Of a stretch of 7,904 bases of DNA, positions 1 to 6,205 are shown piece by piece; positions within the stretch are counted from its first letter, which is position 1; the number at the start of each line of letters is the position of its first letter. Below the pieces are notes generated by a model. The model saw only the letters and a list, made by a program, of their open reading frames with translations. It ran no database searches and was not told the origin of the DNA. Made by a program: the position numbers and the translations under genes. The stretch is from positions 1 to 7,904 of the forward strand of contig RDYY01000064.1 in the NCBI GenBank assembly GCA_004293505.1. Reading direction: 5' to 3'. The DNA is from Sphingobacteriia bacterium. GTDB lineage: Bacteria; Bacteroidota; Bacteroidia; Chitinophagales; Chitinophagaceae.

Positions 1-8
1 GCACCCAT

Positions 9-1031
9 ATGCACCCAACGCTCAACCATCCGCTTGAACAAGTATCGCTGCAATCCATGAACAGTTTTGGTTTGTCAGCCAAGGCGGCGCTTTTTTCTAC
101 TTTAGCTGACGAGGCTGATGCATTGGCTTTCGCCAACCTTTCGCGCCAAAAACAACCCTTGATTTGGGGAGGTGGATCCAATATTTTGTTGACCCAAGAT
201 TACCCTGGTTGGGTTGGCAAAATGGACATCAAAGGGATAGAGACCCTTTCTACTGCTGGTACTGGCATTCACTTGCGGGTTGGTGCGGGTGAGGGTTGGC
301 ACGATTTTGTTCGTTTTAGTTTGAACCAAGGATGGTTTGGCTTAGAAAACTTGGCCTTGATTCCCGGAACCGTTGGTGCTGCACCCATTCAAAACATTGG
401 TGCTTATGGGGTTGAACTCAAAGACCATTGCACGGGAGTAGATGCCATTGACACCACAACAGGTAAAACTGTTTTCTTGGATACCACCGCTTGTCAGTTT
501 GGTTACCGGTCCAGTTTTTTTAAAACCCAAGCACGTGGCGCTTGGATCATTACCCATGTTCATTTTAGTTTGTCCTTGACCCAAAACCTGAAACTGAATT
601 ATGGGAATGTAAAAGAGACTTTGTTACAGCAGGGTAAAACTAATCCTACCGCACAAGATGTGTTCCAAGCAGTTGTTGCCATACGGCAATCCAAATTGCC
701 CGACCCTGCACGCATCGGGAATGCGGGTAGTTTTTTTAAAAACCCAACGGTGAGCGAGCAGGAATACAATCAATTGTTGCCATCCTTTCCCCAGCTACCG
801 GGATTTAAGACAGCATCAGGCATAAAAATTCCTGCAGCCTGGCTGATAGAAGCATGTGGGTGGAAGGGATTCCGAAAAGGTGATGCGGGGGTTCACCACA
901 AACAAGCTTTGGTCTTGGTCAACCATGGACGGGCAAGCGGCCTGGCCTTGTGGCAATTGTCCAAAGAAATCCAAGCTTCGGTTGCCCAAAAATTCAATGT
1001 TGCATTAGAAGCCGAAGTCAACGTGCTTTAA
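9..1031 (+). CDS. murB: UDP-N-acetylenolpyruvoylglucosamine reductase (MurB, type I)
   Basis: MurB is a cytoplasmic flavoenzyme that reduces UDP-GlcNAc-enolpyruvate to UDP-MurNAc with NADPH, the second committed step of peptidoglycan precursor synthesis. The 340 residues match the length and layout of the E. coli-type enzyme. The FAD-binding motif GGGSN is at 54-58, and GLENLALIPGTVGAAPIQN with IGAYG spans 111-134. FGYR at 164-167 supplies the active-site Arg, NAGSFFKNP at 238-246 the catalytic Ser241, and the C-terminal LEAEV the catalytic Glu336 (assigned by alignment with E. coli Arg159, Ser229 and Glu325, from memory). All three catalytic positions are kept. The ATG lies 8 bases from the window edge with no stop before it, so an earlier start cannot be excluded, but its distance to the NSFG motif fits the family. 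The stop overlaps the convergent miaA stop. Confidence 0.96.
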   Translation: MHPTLNHPLEQVSLQSMNSFGLSAKAALFSTLADEADALAFANLSRQKQPLIWGGGSNILLTQDYPGWVGKMDIKGIETLSTAGTGIHLRVGAGEGWHDFVRFSLNQGWFGLENLALIPGTVGAAPIQNIGAYGVELKDHCTGVDAIDTTTGKTVFLDTTACQFGYRSSFFKTQARGAWIITHVHFSLSLTQNLKLNYGNVKETLLQQGKTNPTAQDVFQAVVAIRQSKLPDPARIGNAGSFFKNPTVSEQEYNQLLPSFPQLPGFKTASGIKIPAAWLIEACGWKGFRKGDAGVHHKQALVLVNHGRASGLALWQLSKEIQASVAQKFNVALEAEVNVL

Positions 1032-1888
1032 CCCATTTGTTGCCATTGGATGGCAGGGTCTTTGCGAAACCAAGTCAATTGTCGCTTGGCATATTGCCGG
1101 GTATGGGTTTTGATGGCAGCCACAGCCGTAGGCAAGTCCACCTGTCCATCCAAATGAGCAAAAATTTCTTTGTATCCCACTGTTTGCAAAGCCACTGCTT
1201 CTCGGTAAGGCAAGAGCGATTTTACCTCGGCCAATAATCCATCGGCCATCATTTTGTCTACCCGCCAGTTGATGCGATCAGTCAATTTTTCCATGGACAT
1301 GTCCAACCCCATTTTCTCGATGGCAAAAGGCCTGTCAACTGTTTTCTTTTGGCGATAGTACAAAATAGAATTTCCTGTAGCCAAAAATACCTCCAAGGCG
1401 CGCATGAGTCTTTGTGGATTTTGTTTTTCCGCAACGGCCCAAAAACCTGGGTCTTTTACCGCCAATTCTTTTTGCAACCAGACCAATCCCTTGGTGTGGT
1501 ATTGCTGAACAATGTTGTCGCGCAAACCTTCGGGAATGCTGGGCATGGGATCGATGCCCTCACACAAAGCTTGTACATACAACCCAGTTCCCCCACAAAC
1601 CACCACTTGGTCGTGGTCAACAAACAGTTTCTCTAAACAATCCAAAGCATATCGTTCAAAAAAACCAGCATTGATGTTTTCTTGGAGTGAATGGCTGCCA
1701 ACAAAATAATGGGGAACAGCCGCTAATTCTTCGGGACTGGGTCGGGCGACGCCAATGGACAATTCTTTGTAGCACTGGCGAGAATCTGCACCCAATACCA
1801 CGGTGTTCAAGGACTGGGCCAATGCAATGGCAAAAGCCGTTTTACCAACGGCAGTAGGTCCGACAACAACAATGATTTTTTTCTTCAT
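1028..1888 (-). CDS. miaA: tRNA dimethylallyltransferase (MiaA)
   Basis: MiaA transfers a dimethylallyl group from DMAPP to N6 of A37 in tRNAs reading codons that begin with U (i6A37). The protein has 286 residues from the chosen start. It shows the P-loop GPTAVGKT at 10-17, ADSRQ at 34-38 with Asp35 at the place of the catalytic Asp (E. coli Asp42), IGVARP at 45-50, GGTGLY at 99-104, NPQRLMRALEV at 157-167, VGYKE at 237-241, and the C-terminal THTRQYAKRQLTWFRKD typical of the family. The frame stays open upstream to a GTG at 2002, but that would add 38 unconserved residues overlapping the preceding gene. The ATG at 1888 puts the P-loop near the N-terminus as usual and leaves 13 bases after the upstream stop. 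It is the last gene of a leftward five-gene run and ends tail-to-tail with murB. Confidence 0.95.
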   Translation of the reverse strand: MKKKIIVVVGPTAVGKTAFAIALAQSLNTVVLGADSRQCYKELSIGVARPSPEELAAVPHYFVGSHSLQENINAGFFERYALDCLEKLFVDHDQVVVCGGTGLYVQALCEGIDPMPSIPEGLRDNIVQQYHTKGLVWLQKELAVKDPGFWAVAEKQNPQRLMRALEVFLATGNSILYYRQKKTVDRPFAIEKMGLDMSMEKLTDRINWRVDKMMADGLLAEVKSLLPYREAVALQTVGYKEIFAHLDGQVDLPTAVAAIKTHTRQYAKRQLTWFRKDPAIQWQQMG

Positions 1889-1901
1889 TTTATGGGGAGG
1901 G

Positions 1902-2471
1902 CTAGAAATCTTCTGCTCCTTCGGCGGCATCGGCTGCACCACCCTCTTCGTTGTTGTCCTCAGCAAGATCGCCTTCCTCACCAAATCCATCTCCGGTTTC
2001 ACTCAGGTCATATTTCTCTTCTATGTCGGCGAACTTATCGCCCAACAAACTCTTGGTGCCGTATTGCTGGGGACCAATGCCTTCTGTGCGGGATATTTTA
2101 GGATAATCAATTTTGGGATTCTCTTCTTTGTCTACTTGGATCAGCGCAATGAGAAAGACCCAACCTTTGGCAAAATCGTATTCGTAAATGAATTTTTGGT
2201 TGGTTTGTTGGATTTCAGAACCCAACTTGGTGTCTGCCATCAACAAGGGTTCAGCGCGGTAAGGTTTGTCGTATTTTTCCAAGGAAATTTCCCTTCCCCT
2301 TTGCCATTGGTCATTGCTTCTGTAAAAAGTTGCCTGGTGTTTCTGGTCAAATTCGTAGGCTTTTAAAATAGAGAAGTGCAGGTCCAAAAAATGTTGTTGG
2401 TGTCGCAACAAAATATCCCGGTAAACAGCATCGTCTTCTTCCAAATAAACCCTGAATTTCAGTACAGCCAT
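1902..2471 (-). CDS. pRiA4b ORF-3-like protein with acidic C-terminal tail
   Basis: The 189-residue product resembles the plasmid pRiA4b ORF-3-like domain family (related to the IS1096 passenger protein). Visible traits are an N-terminal strand (KFRVYLEEDDAVYRDI, 5-20), a helix with FLDLHFSILKAYEFD (28-42), ATFYRSNDQWQRGREISL (47-64), and a strand pair around KFIYEYDFAKGWVFLIALIQV (93-113). The biochemical role of this family is not established, and no catalytic residues are evident. From about residue 145 onward the tail is dominated by Asp, Glu, Gly and Ala, with 18 acidic against 2 basic residues, and is probably disordered. The gene lies between the CCA-adding-type enzyme (29-base gap) and miaA (13-base gap). 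Co-transcription with two tRNA-maturation genes is inferred and hints at an RNA-related role. Despite the family's plasmid/IS name, there are no mobile-element ends here. The family assignment is from pattern recall and is moderately sure. Confidence 0.8.
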   Translation of the reverse strand: MAVLKFRVYLEEDDAVYRDILLRHQQHFLDLHFSILKAYEFDQKHQATFYRSNDQWQRGREISLEKYDKPYRAEPLLMADTKLGSEIQQTNQKFIYEYDFAKGWVFLIALIQVDKEENPKIDYPKISRTEGIGPQQYGTKSLLGDKFADIEEKYDLSETGDGFGEEGDLAEDNNEEGGAADAAEGAEDF

Positions 2472-2500
2472 GCAGCAGATTTAAGGGGGCAAGGTAAGAA

Positions 2501-3919
2501 CTATTTCACTGGTTTGAGGTTGTATTCTGCTGCTTTTTCCAACATAAAAGCCTGCGCTGCGGCAAACTCATTGGGTATAACCCCTTCCAATATGGCTTCT
2601 CTTATGGCTTCTTTCAGCAATCCCACTTGTTTTCCAGGGGTAAGCCCAAAGCAATCCATGATTTCTTCTCCACTGATGGGGGGTTGCCAATTGCGCAAAT
2701 GATCGGCAGCCTCCACTATTTTCATGCGGGCTTGCACCAATTCAAAATGACGCAAAAACCGCTTCACTTTTTGGGCATTTTTGCTGGTGATGTCGGCCTT
2801 GCACAAATGCATCAAATCATCAATGTCTTCCCCCGCATCAAACAACAATCGCCGCACAGCGGAGTCGGTGATATTGTCTTTGGTCAAACTGATGGGGCGC
2901 AAATGCAAAAGGACCAATTTTTGCACGTATTTCTGGGGCTCGTGCCGGGGCAGTTTCAGTCGTTGAAAAATTTTGGGAACCATTTTGGCGCCCACTACTT
3001 CATGCCCATGAAAGGTCCAACCATGCCCTTCTTCAAAGCGCTTGGTAGCAGGTTTTCCAATGTCATGTAAGATAGCCGCCCACCGGTGCCAAAGCCCATT
3101 GGCATTGGGTACCAAATTGTCCAACACTTGTAAGGTATGGTAAAAATTGTCCTTGTGTCCTTTGCCATCAATGTATTCCGCTCCAGCCAAATCGGCCATG
3201 GCAGGAAAAATCTCATGCAACAATCGGGTGCGAAACAAAAGGTCAAAACCCACAGAAGGCTTATCGGCCAGTATGATTTTATTCAACTCATCGGTAATCC
3301 GCTCTTGGGAGACAATCTTGATGCGGTGAACATTTTCTCCAATGGCGGCCAAGGTTTCGGGATGTAACTTGAAGCCCAATTGCGTGGCAAAACGAATGGC
3401 GCGCATCATGCGCAAAGGATCGTCACTAAAGGTTTGCCCAGGGGCCAAGGGGGTTTGGATGCGCTGCTCTGCTATGGCTTTCAACCCCTCAAAAGGATCC
3501 AACAATTGTCCTTTCCGATTGGGGTGTAAATCAATGGCCAAGGCATTCATGGTAAAATCCCTCCGGTTCTGGTCATCGGCCAAACTACCGGGTTCTACAG
3601 CTGGGTTGCGGCTGTTGAGTCGATAGCTTTCTTTGCGGGCACCCACAAATTCCAAATCCCACCCTTTGTATTGCAATTGTGCTGTTCCAAAATTTTTAAA
3701 AAAAGAAACGGGGGGCTGGGGACTTAACCGACGGGCCACTGCGTGGGCCAAAACAATCCCATCGCCCAAGCAAACAATGTCCATGTCTTTCACGGGCCGG
3801 CCGATGATTTTGTCGCGCACAAAACCGCCAATCAAATAGCCATCCATGCCCAATTCCACCAACGCAGCACCGATGGTGTCCATCAAAAAAACTTCTTCTC
3901 GCTCAAACTGCCACTGCAT
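2501..3919 (-). CDS. CCA tRNA nucleotidyltransferase with HD domain (class II)
   Basis: This is a class II nucleotidyltransferase of the CCA-adding/poly(A) polymerase family, expected to build or repair the 3'-CCA end of tRNAs from CTP and ATP. The start chosen is the ATG at 3919 (472 residues); a TTG two codons earlier is also possible and leaves the domains unchanged. Numbering from the ATG: GGFVRD at 31-36 and DMDIV at 45-49 give the metal-binding Asp pair, RRDFTMNALA is at 119-128, and DDPLRMMRAIRFA at 166-178 corresponds to motif D (usually EDxxR, here DDxxR). The C-terminal half carries an HD phosphohydrolase domain (His261, HD at 285-286, HGHE at 304-307), typical of a subset of bacterial enzymes and linked to 2',3'-cyclic phosphodiesterase/phosphatase activity in E. 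coli. A pure poly(A) polymerase or a CC-adding enzyme cannot be ruled out from sequence. It starts 8 bases after the GT9 stop. Confidence 0.92.
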   Translation of the reverse strand: MQWQFEREEVFLMDTIGAALVELGMDGYLIGGFVRDKIIGRPVKDMDIVCLGDGIVLAHAVARRLSPQPPVSFFKNFGTAQLQYKGWDLEFVGARKESYRLNSRNPAVEPGSLADDQNRRDFTMNALAIDLHPNRKGQLLDPFEGLKAIAEQRIQTPLAPGQTFSDDPLRMMRAIRFATQLGFKLHPETLAAIGENVHRIKIVSQERITDELNKIILADKPSVGFDLLFRTRLLHEIFPAMADLAGAEYIDGKGHKDNFYHTLQVLDNLVPNANGLWHRWAAILHDIGKPATKRFEEGHGWTFHGHEVVGAKMVPKIFQRLKLPRHEPQKYVQKLVLLHLRPISLTKDNITDSAVRRLLFDAGEDIDDLMHLCKADITSKNAQKVKRFLRHFELVQARMKIVEAADHLRNWQPPISGEEIMDCFGLTPGKQVGLLKEAIREAILEGVIPNEFAAAQAFMLEKAAEYNLKPVK

Positions 3920-3927
3920 GGGCAAAT

Positions 3928-4947
3928 TTAGGGTGTATTTGCGGAAGGGGGCAGAACAGCCAACAAATCAGCGTTGCGGATGGTCTTGGCGCATTGGAAA
4001 TGGTTTTCAGGACATGCTTTTTTACCATGGTTGCCACAAGGCCGACAAGACAAAACCAGAGGCGTTGATACGACATGAGAAATGGTAGACAAAGGACCAT
4101 ATCCAAAACCAGGAACGGTGGAACAATACACGGCTGTTACTGGGGCGTTGACGGCCGAGCAAAAATGCATGGGGGCTGAATCATTGACATAATTCATGGT
4201 AGCGCCTTGTTGCAACGCAGCAGCGCCCAAAAAGTCCAATCGACCTGCCAGGTTCTCTACCCCTTTTCGTTGGATCAATTTCAACAACGCTTCTCCCAAT
4301 GCTTTGTCTGATGGACCGCCCAACACATACACTTTAAAGGTCTCGGGTAGGGCATTGATCAAATCAGCCCATTGTGCCAAGGGCAGGGTTTTGGTGAACC
4401 AAACCGATCCAGGTGCTACGCAACAATATGGCTCTTGTTGAAAAGGGGCAGCTGCTGTTGTTGCTGCTGTATCGGGATACAAGCGCGGTTTTTGCAAGAC
4501 CAGATTTTTCTGTGGATAGAGCGCTTTGAGCAGTTCCAGGTTTCGCTCTATTTCATGTTGGGTACCATCCGCCGCTATCTGGTGAGGAATGGCTTGGGTA
4601 AAAAAATGACTCAACCAATGGGCTTTGAACCCAATGGTGATTTGGGCTCCTGAAAAAACGGTCATGAGGGCTGAAACGCCATAACGCTGCACATTGATGA
4701 CGGCTCGGTAATGATTCTGTCTAAATGATTTGACCAAGCCCAAAGCATGGGCATATTTTTTGTTTTGTTTGTCCCAAACCCACACTTTTCTGACAAAAGG
4801 GTGAGACCTAAACAATCCTTCATTGCCTTTGCGCACCAACACATCAATGGGTTCTTTTGGATCGACCAAGTGAAGTGATTCTACCAAGGCTGTCGCCAAA
4901 ACAACATCGCCAATAAAAGCTGTCTGAATAACCAAAGTGCCACCCAT
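3928..4947 (-). CDS. Glycosyltransferase family 9 protein (LPS heptosyltransferase-like)
   Basis: The 339-residue protein has the two-Rossmann GT-B layout of family 9 (WaaC/WaaF) transferases, which add ADP-heptose to the lipopolysaccharide core at the cytoplasmic side of the inner membrane. The N-terminal LVIQTAFIGDVVLATALVESLH (5-26) carries the conserved Asp14 of the IGD motif. APGSVWFTKTLP (178-189) and YVLGGPSD (207-214) belong to the nucleotide-sugar half, and NDSAPMHFCSAVNAPVTAVY (255-274) is the acceptor/donor signature. A four-Cys cluster (Cys301, 304, 312, 319; CRPCG...CP...C) near the C-terminus is also seen in WaaF-type proteins. A low-complexity Ala/Thr linker (160-167) joins the halves. 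The actual sugar is uncertain, since many Bacteroidota GT9 enzymes are uncharacterised. It begins 32 bases after the small upstream gene. Confidence 0.9.
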   Translation of the reverse strand: MGGTLVIQTAFIGDVVLATALVESLHLVDPKEPIDVLVRKGNEGLFRSHPFVRKVWVWDKQNKKYAHALGLVKSFRQNHYRAVINVQRYGVSALMTVFSGAQITIGFKAHWLSHFFTQAIPHQIAADGTQHEIERNLELLKALYPQKNLVLQKPRLYPDTAATTAAAPFQQEPYCCVAPGSVWFTKTLPLAQWADLINALPETFKVYVLGGPSDKALGEALLKLIQRKGVENLAGRLDFLGAAALQQGATMNYVNDSAPMHFCSAVNAPVTAVYCSTVPGFGYGPLSTISHVVSTPLVLSCRPCGNHGKKACPENHFQCAKTIRNADLLAVLPPSANTP

Positions 4948-4979
4948 GTGCCAAATCTACTGCATGGTTGGGGAGAAAC

Positions 4980-5195
4980 TTACTCGTATTCTAATTCATT
5001 GGAGAAAAATTCCCAGTCAAACAAAATAAAGGACTCTTGCTGGTAATTGCCTTTTGACGCCAACAGTTTGCTCTTGTTGCGCTGCTGGTTCAGTCGGGAA
5101 GGAACACGGACCGTTCCAGACAATCCAGCATTCCAAAATGTTTCCAACAACTGCTTTACTTGGTTGTCAGGAATGTCTAGGGTTATGGTGGCCAT
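4980..5195 (-). CDS. Small hypothetical protein, antitoxin-like N-terminus
   Basis: A 71-residue ORF I do not recognise with confidence. The N-terminus MATITLDIPDNQVKQLLETF reads as a beta strand followed by an amphipathic helix, the pattern at the start of many small Bacteroidota antitoxin-like or ribbon-helix-helix proteins. The middle (GTVRVPSRLNQQRNKSK, 27-43) is basic, and the C-terminus (ESFILFDWEFFSNELEYE) is acidic and aromatic, which could pack against the first part or bind a partner. No toxin gene is adjacent. It is probably real: it has a clean ATG, lies on the same strand as the genes that follow, sits 32 bases before the GT9 gene, and fills an otherwise empty stretch next to the intergenic control region. 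It would be the first gene of the leftward operon. Function unknown. Confidence 0.6.
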   Translation of the reverse strand: MATITLDIPDNQVKQLLETFWNAGLSGTVRVPSRLNQQRNKSKLLASKGNYQQESFILFDWEFFSNELEYE

Positions 5196-5202
5196 GGCGG
5201 TT

Positions 5203-5263
5203 AATTGTTTAACATAATTAAGGAATTCTACATTGTTTAAGAATAATTGTTTAAAGGTTTAAC
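5203..5263. repeat. TTGTTTAA repeat cluster in AT-rich intergenic tract
   Basis: TTGTTTAA occurs at 5205-5212, 5233-5240 and 5247-5254, and a shorter GGTTTAAC at 5256-5263. The full copies start 28 and 14 bases apart. Two are preceded by AA (AATTGTTTAA). The first lies inside an imperfect palindrome whose arms are TTAATT (5201-5206) and AATTAA (5216-5221). These could be unwinding-element repeats or regulator sites for the leftward operon, whose first start codon is at 5195. Confidence 0.45.
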
Positions 5264-5314
5264 AGATTTTAAAGGAATTTTCAGGGTTGATGACTGATAA
5301 TCAATGACTTAAGC

Positions 5315-5323
5315 TTATTCACC
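5315..5323 (+). promoter_or_regulatory. DnaA box-like site 1 (TTATTCACC)
   Basis: One mismatch (last base) to TTATNCACA. It is the site nearest the AT-rich tract. Confidence 0.5.
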
Positions 5324-5325
5324 TC

Positions 5326-5334
5326 TTATCCACT
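5326..5334 (+). promoter_or_regulatory. DnaA box-like site 2 (TTATCCACT)
   Basis: One mismatch (last base) to TTATNCACA, or to the strong box TTATCCACA. It starts 11 bases after site 1, same orientation. Confidence 0.5.
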
Positions 5335-5337
5335 TGT

Positions 5338-5346
5338 TTATGCACA
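5338..5346 (+). promoter_or_regulatory. DnaA box site 3 (TTATGCACA)
   Basis: Exact match to the consensus TTATNCACA. It starts 12 bases after site 2 in the same orientation, 52 bases before the dapD start codon. Confidence 0.6.
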
Positions 5347-5397
5347 AATGGACTTTCAAAGCGGGATTTTAGGCCTACATTCGCTCAAAAATTGCAC

Positions 5398-6204
5398 ATG
5401 AAAGCCTTGATTGAAGCAGTTTGGGCAGACCGGAATTTATTGACATCACCCCAGCATGGCCAAGCCATTGAAGCCGTTATTGAGGCCTTGGACAAAGGTG
5501 AATTGCGTGTAGCAGAACCCACAACCAGTGGTTGGCAAGTCAACGAATGGGTCAAACAAGCCATTCTGCTCTATTTCGGCATCCGAAAAATGCAAACCTG
5601 GGACCTGGCGCCTTTTGAGTTCTTCGACAAAATGAAGTTGAAATCCAATTATGCCGATCTGGGAGTAAGGGCTGTCCCTCCAGCTACAGCGCGGTATGGT
5701 GCTTTCTTGGGCAAGCAGGTAGTGCTGATGCCCAGCTATGTCAATATTGGCGCTTATGTAGATGAAGGAACCATGGTAGATACTTGGGCAACGGTGGGCA
5801 GTTGTGCGCAAATTGGCAAACACGTACACTTGAGTGGCGGTGTAGGTATTGGCGGGGTTTTAGAGCCTTTACAAGCCAGCCCGGTCATCATAGAAGATGG
5901 TTGTTTTTTAGGGAGCAGGTGCATTGTGGTAGAAGGTGTAAGGGTAGAAAAAGAAGCCGTTTTAGGGGCCAATGTGGTACTGACCCAATCGACCAAAATC
6001 ATTGATGTAACTGGGGACCAACCCATAGAAACAAAAGGTGTTGTGCCAGCCCGTTCTGTTGTCATTCCAGGAACTTACCAAAAACAATTCCCAGCAGGCA
6101 GTTTTGGGGTTCCCTGCGCTTTGATCATTGGACAAAGAAAACCCAGTACAGACCTCAAAACAAGTTTGAACGACGCCTTGAGAGATTTCAACATCAGCGT
6201 TTAA
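5398..6204 (+). CDS. dapD: 2,3,4,5-tetrahydropyridine-2,6-dicarboxylate N-succinyltransferase (DapD)
   Basis: DapD transfers succinyl from succinyl-CoA to tetrahydrodipicolinate, giving N-succinyl-2-amino-6-ketopimelate in the succinylase branch of the diaminopimelate/lysine pathway. It is cytoplasmic and trimeric in known members. The product has 268 residues, close to the family's usual length of about 270. An N-terminal helical domain (1-90) includes ELRVAEP and a WVKQAILLYF helix. A left-handed beta helix of hexapeptide repeats follows (about 100-200), with the highly conserved PSYVNIGAYVDEGTMVDTWA (112-131), VGSCAQIGKHVHLSGGVGIGG (133-153) and LEPLQASPVIIEDGCFLGSR (155-174). The ATG at 5398 is preferred over an in-frame TTG two codons earlier. 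Its stop is one base from the next ATG, implying co-transcription. The presence of DapD fits a Gram-negative meso-DAP peptidoglycan, to which murB also contributes. Confidence 0.96.
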   Translation: MKALIEAVWADRNLLTSPQHGQAIEAVIEALDKGELRVAEPTTSGWQVNEWVKQAILLYFGIRKMQTWDLAPFEFFDKMKLKSNYADLGVRAVPPATARYGAFLGKQVVLMPSYVNIGAYVDEGTMVDTWATVGSCAQIGKHVHLSGGVGIGGVLEPLQASPVIIEDGCFLGSRCIVVEGVRVEKEAVLGANVVLTQSTKIIDVTGDQPIETKGVVPARSVVIPGTYQKQFPAGSFGVPCALIIGQRKPSTDLKTSLNDALRDFNISV

Positions 6205-6205
6205 T

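Larger units (their letters stand above)
5201..5346. other. Candidate replication origin: AT-rich element plus DnaA-box array
   Basis: Positions 5201-5280 hold 15 G/C in 80 bases (81% A+T) and three TTGTTTAA copies, suitable for a DNA-unwinding element. After a 34-base spacer come three + strand 9-mers: TTATTCACC (5315-5323), TTATCCACT (5326-5334) and TTATGCACA (5338-5346). The third fits the DnaA-box consensus TTATNCACA exactly, and the first two differ only at the last base. Their starts are 11 and 12 bases apart, about one helical turn, as expected for cooperative DnaA binding. The flanking operons diverge from this point. Either a chromosomal origin or a DnaA-regulated divergent promoter region would fit. 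dnaA itself is not in the window, which does not argue against an origin, since many bacteria have oriC away from dnaA. Confidence 0.55.

Noticed and set aside
1889..2002. N-terminal extension of miaA from a GTG at 2002
   Set aside because: It would add 38 unconserved residues and overlap the upstream coding end. The ATG at 1888 gives the usual MiaA N-terminus just before the P-loop.
1803..2366. 187-codon + strand open frame, rich in hydrophobic residues
   Set aside because: It lies antisense to miaA and the pRiA4b ORF-3-like gene, both of which show family motifs. Its product has no recognisable domain, and its hydrophobicity follows from the complement of charged codons.
4952..4959. Minus-strand TAGATTTG fitting the TAnnTTTG -7 box just before the GT9 gene
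   Set aside because: Transcription would start almost at the ATG, no TTTG is placed at -33, and six fixed bases occur by chance about once per 4 kb per strand.
5376..5383. TACATTCG as a dapD -7 box with TTTC at 5354-5357
   Set aside because: Both elements are imperfect and the leader would be only about 8 bases, so support is too weak to list.
5392..5397. TTG start for dapD two codons before the ATG
   Set aside because: The ATG at 5398 is a better start and gives a normal-length protein. The same TTG-x-ATG pattern occurs at the CCA-type gene (TTG at 3925, ATG at 3919) and was treated the same way.
5437..5445. Further DnaA-box-like TTATTGACA within dapD
   Set aside because: One mismatch at a core base, inside coding sequence, and isolated from the intergenic array.
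5446..5829. 127-codon minus-strand open frame inside dapD
   Set aside because: Antisense to the highly conserved DapD core; no family features.
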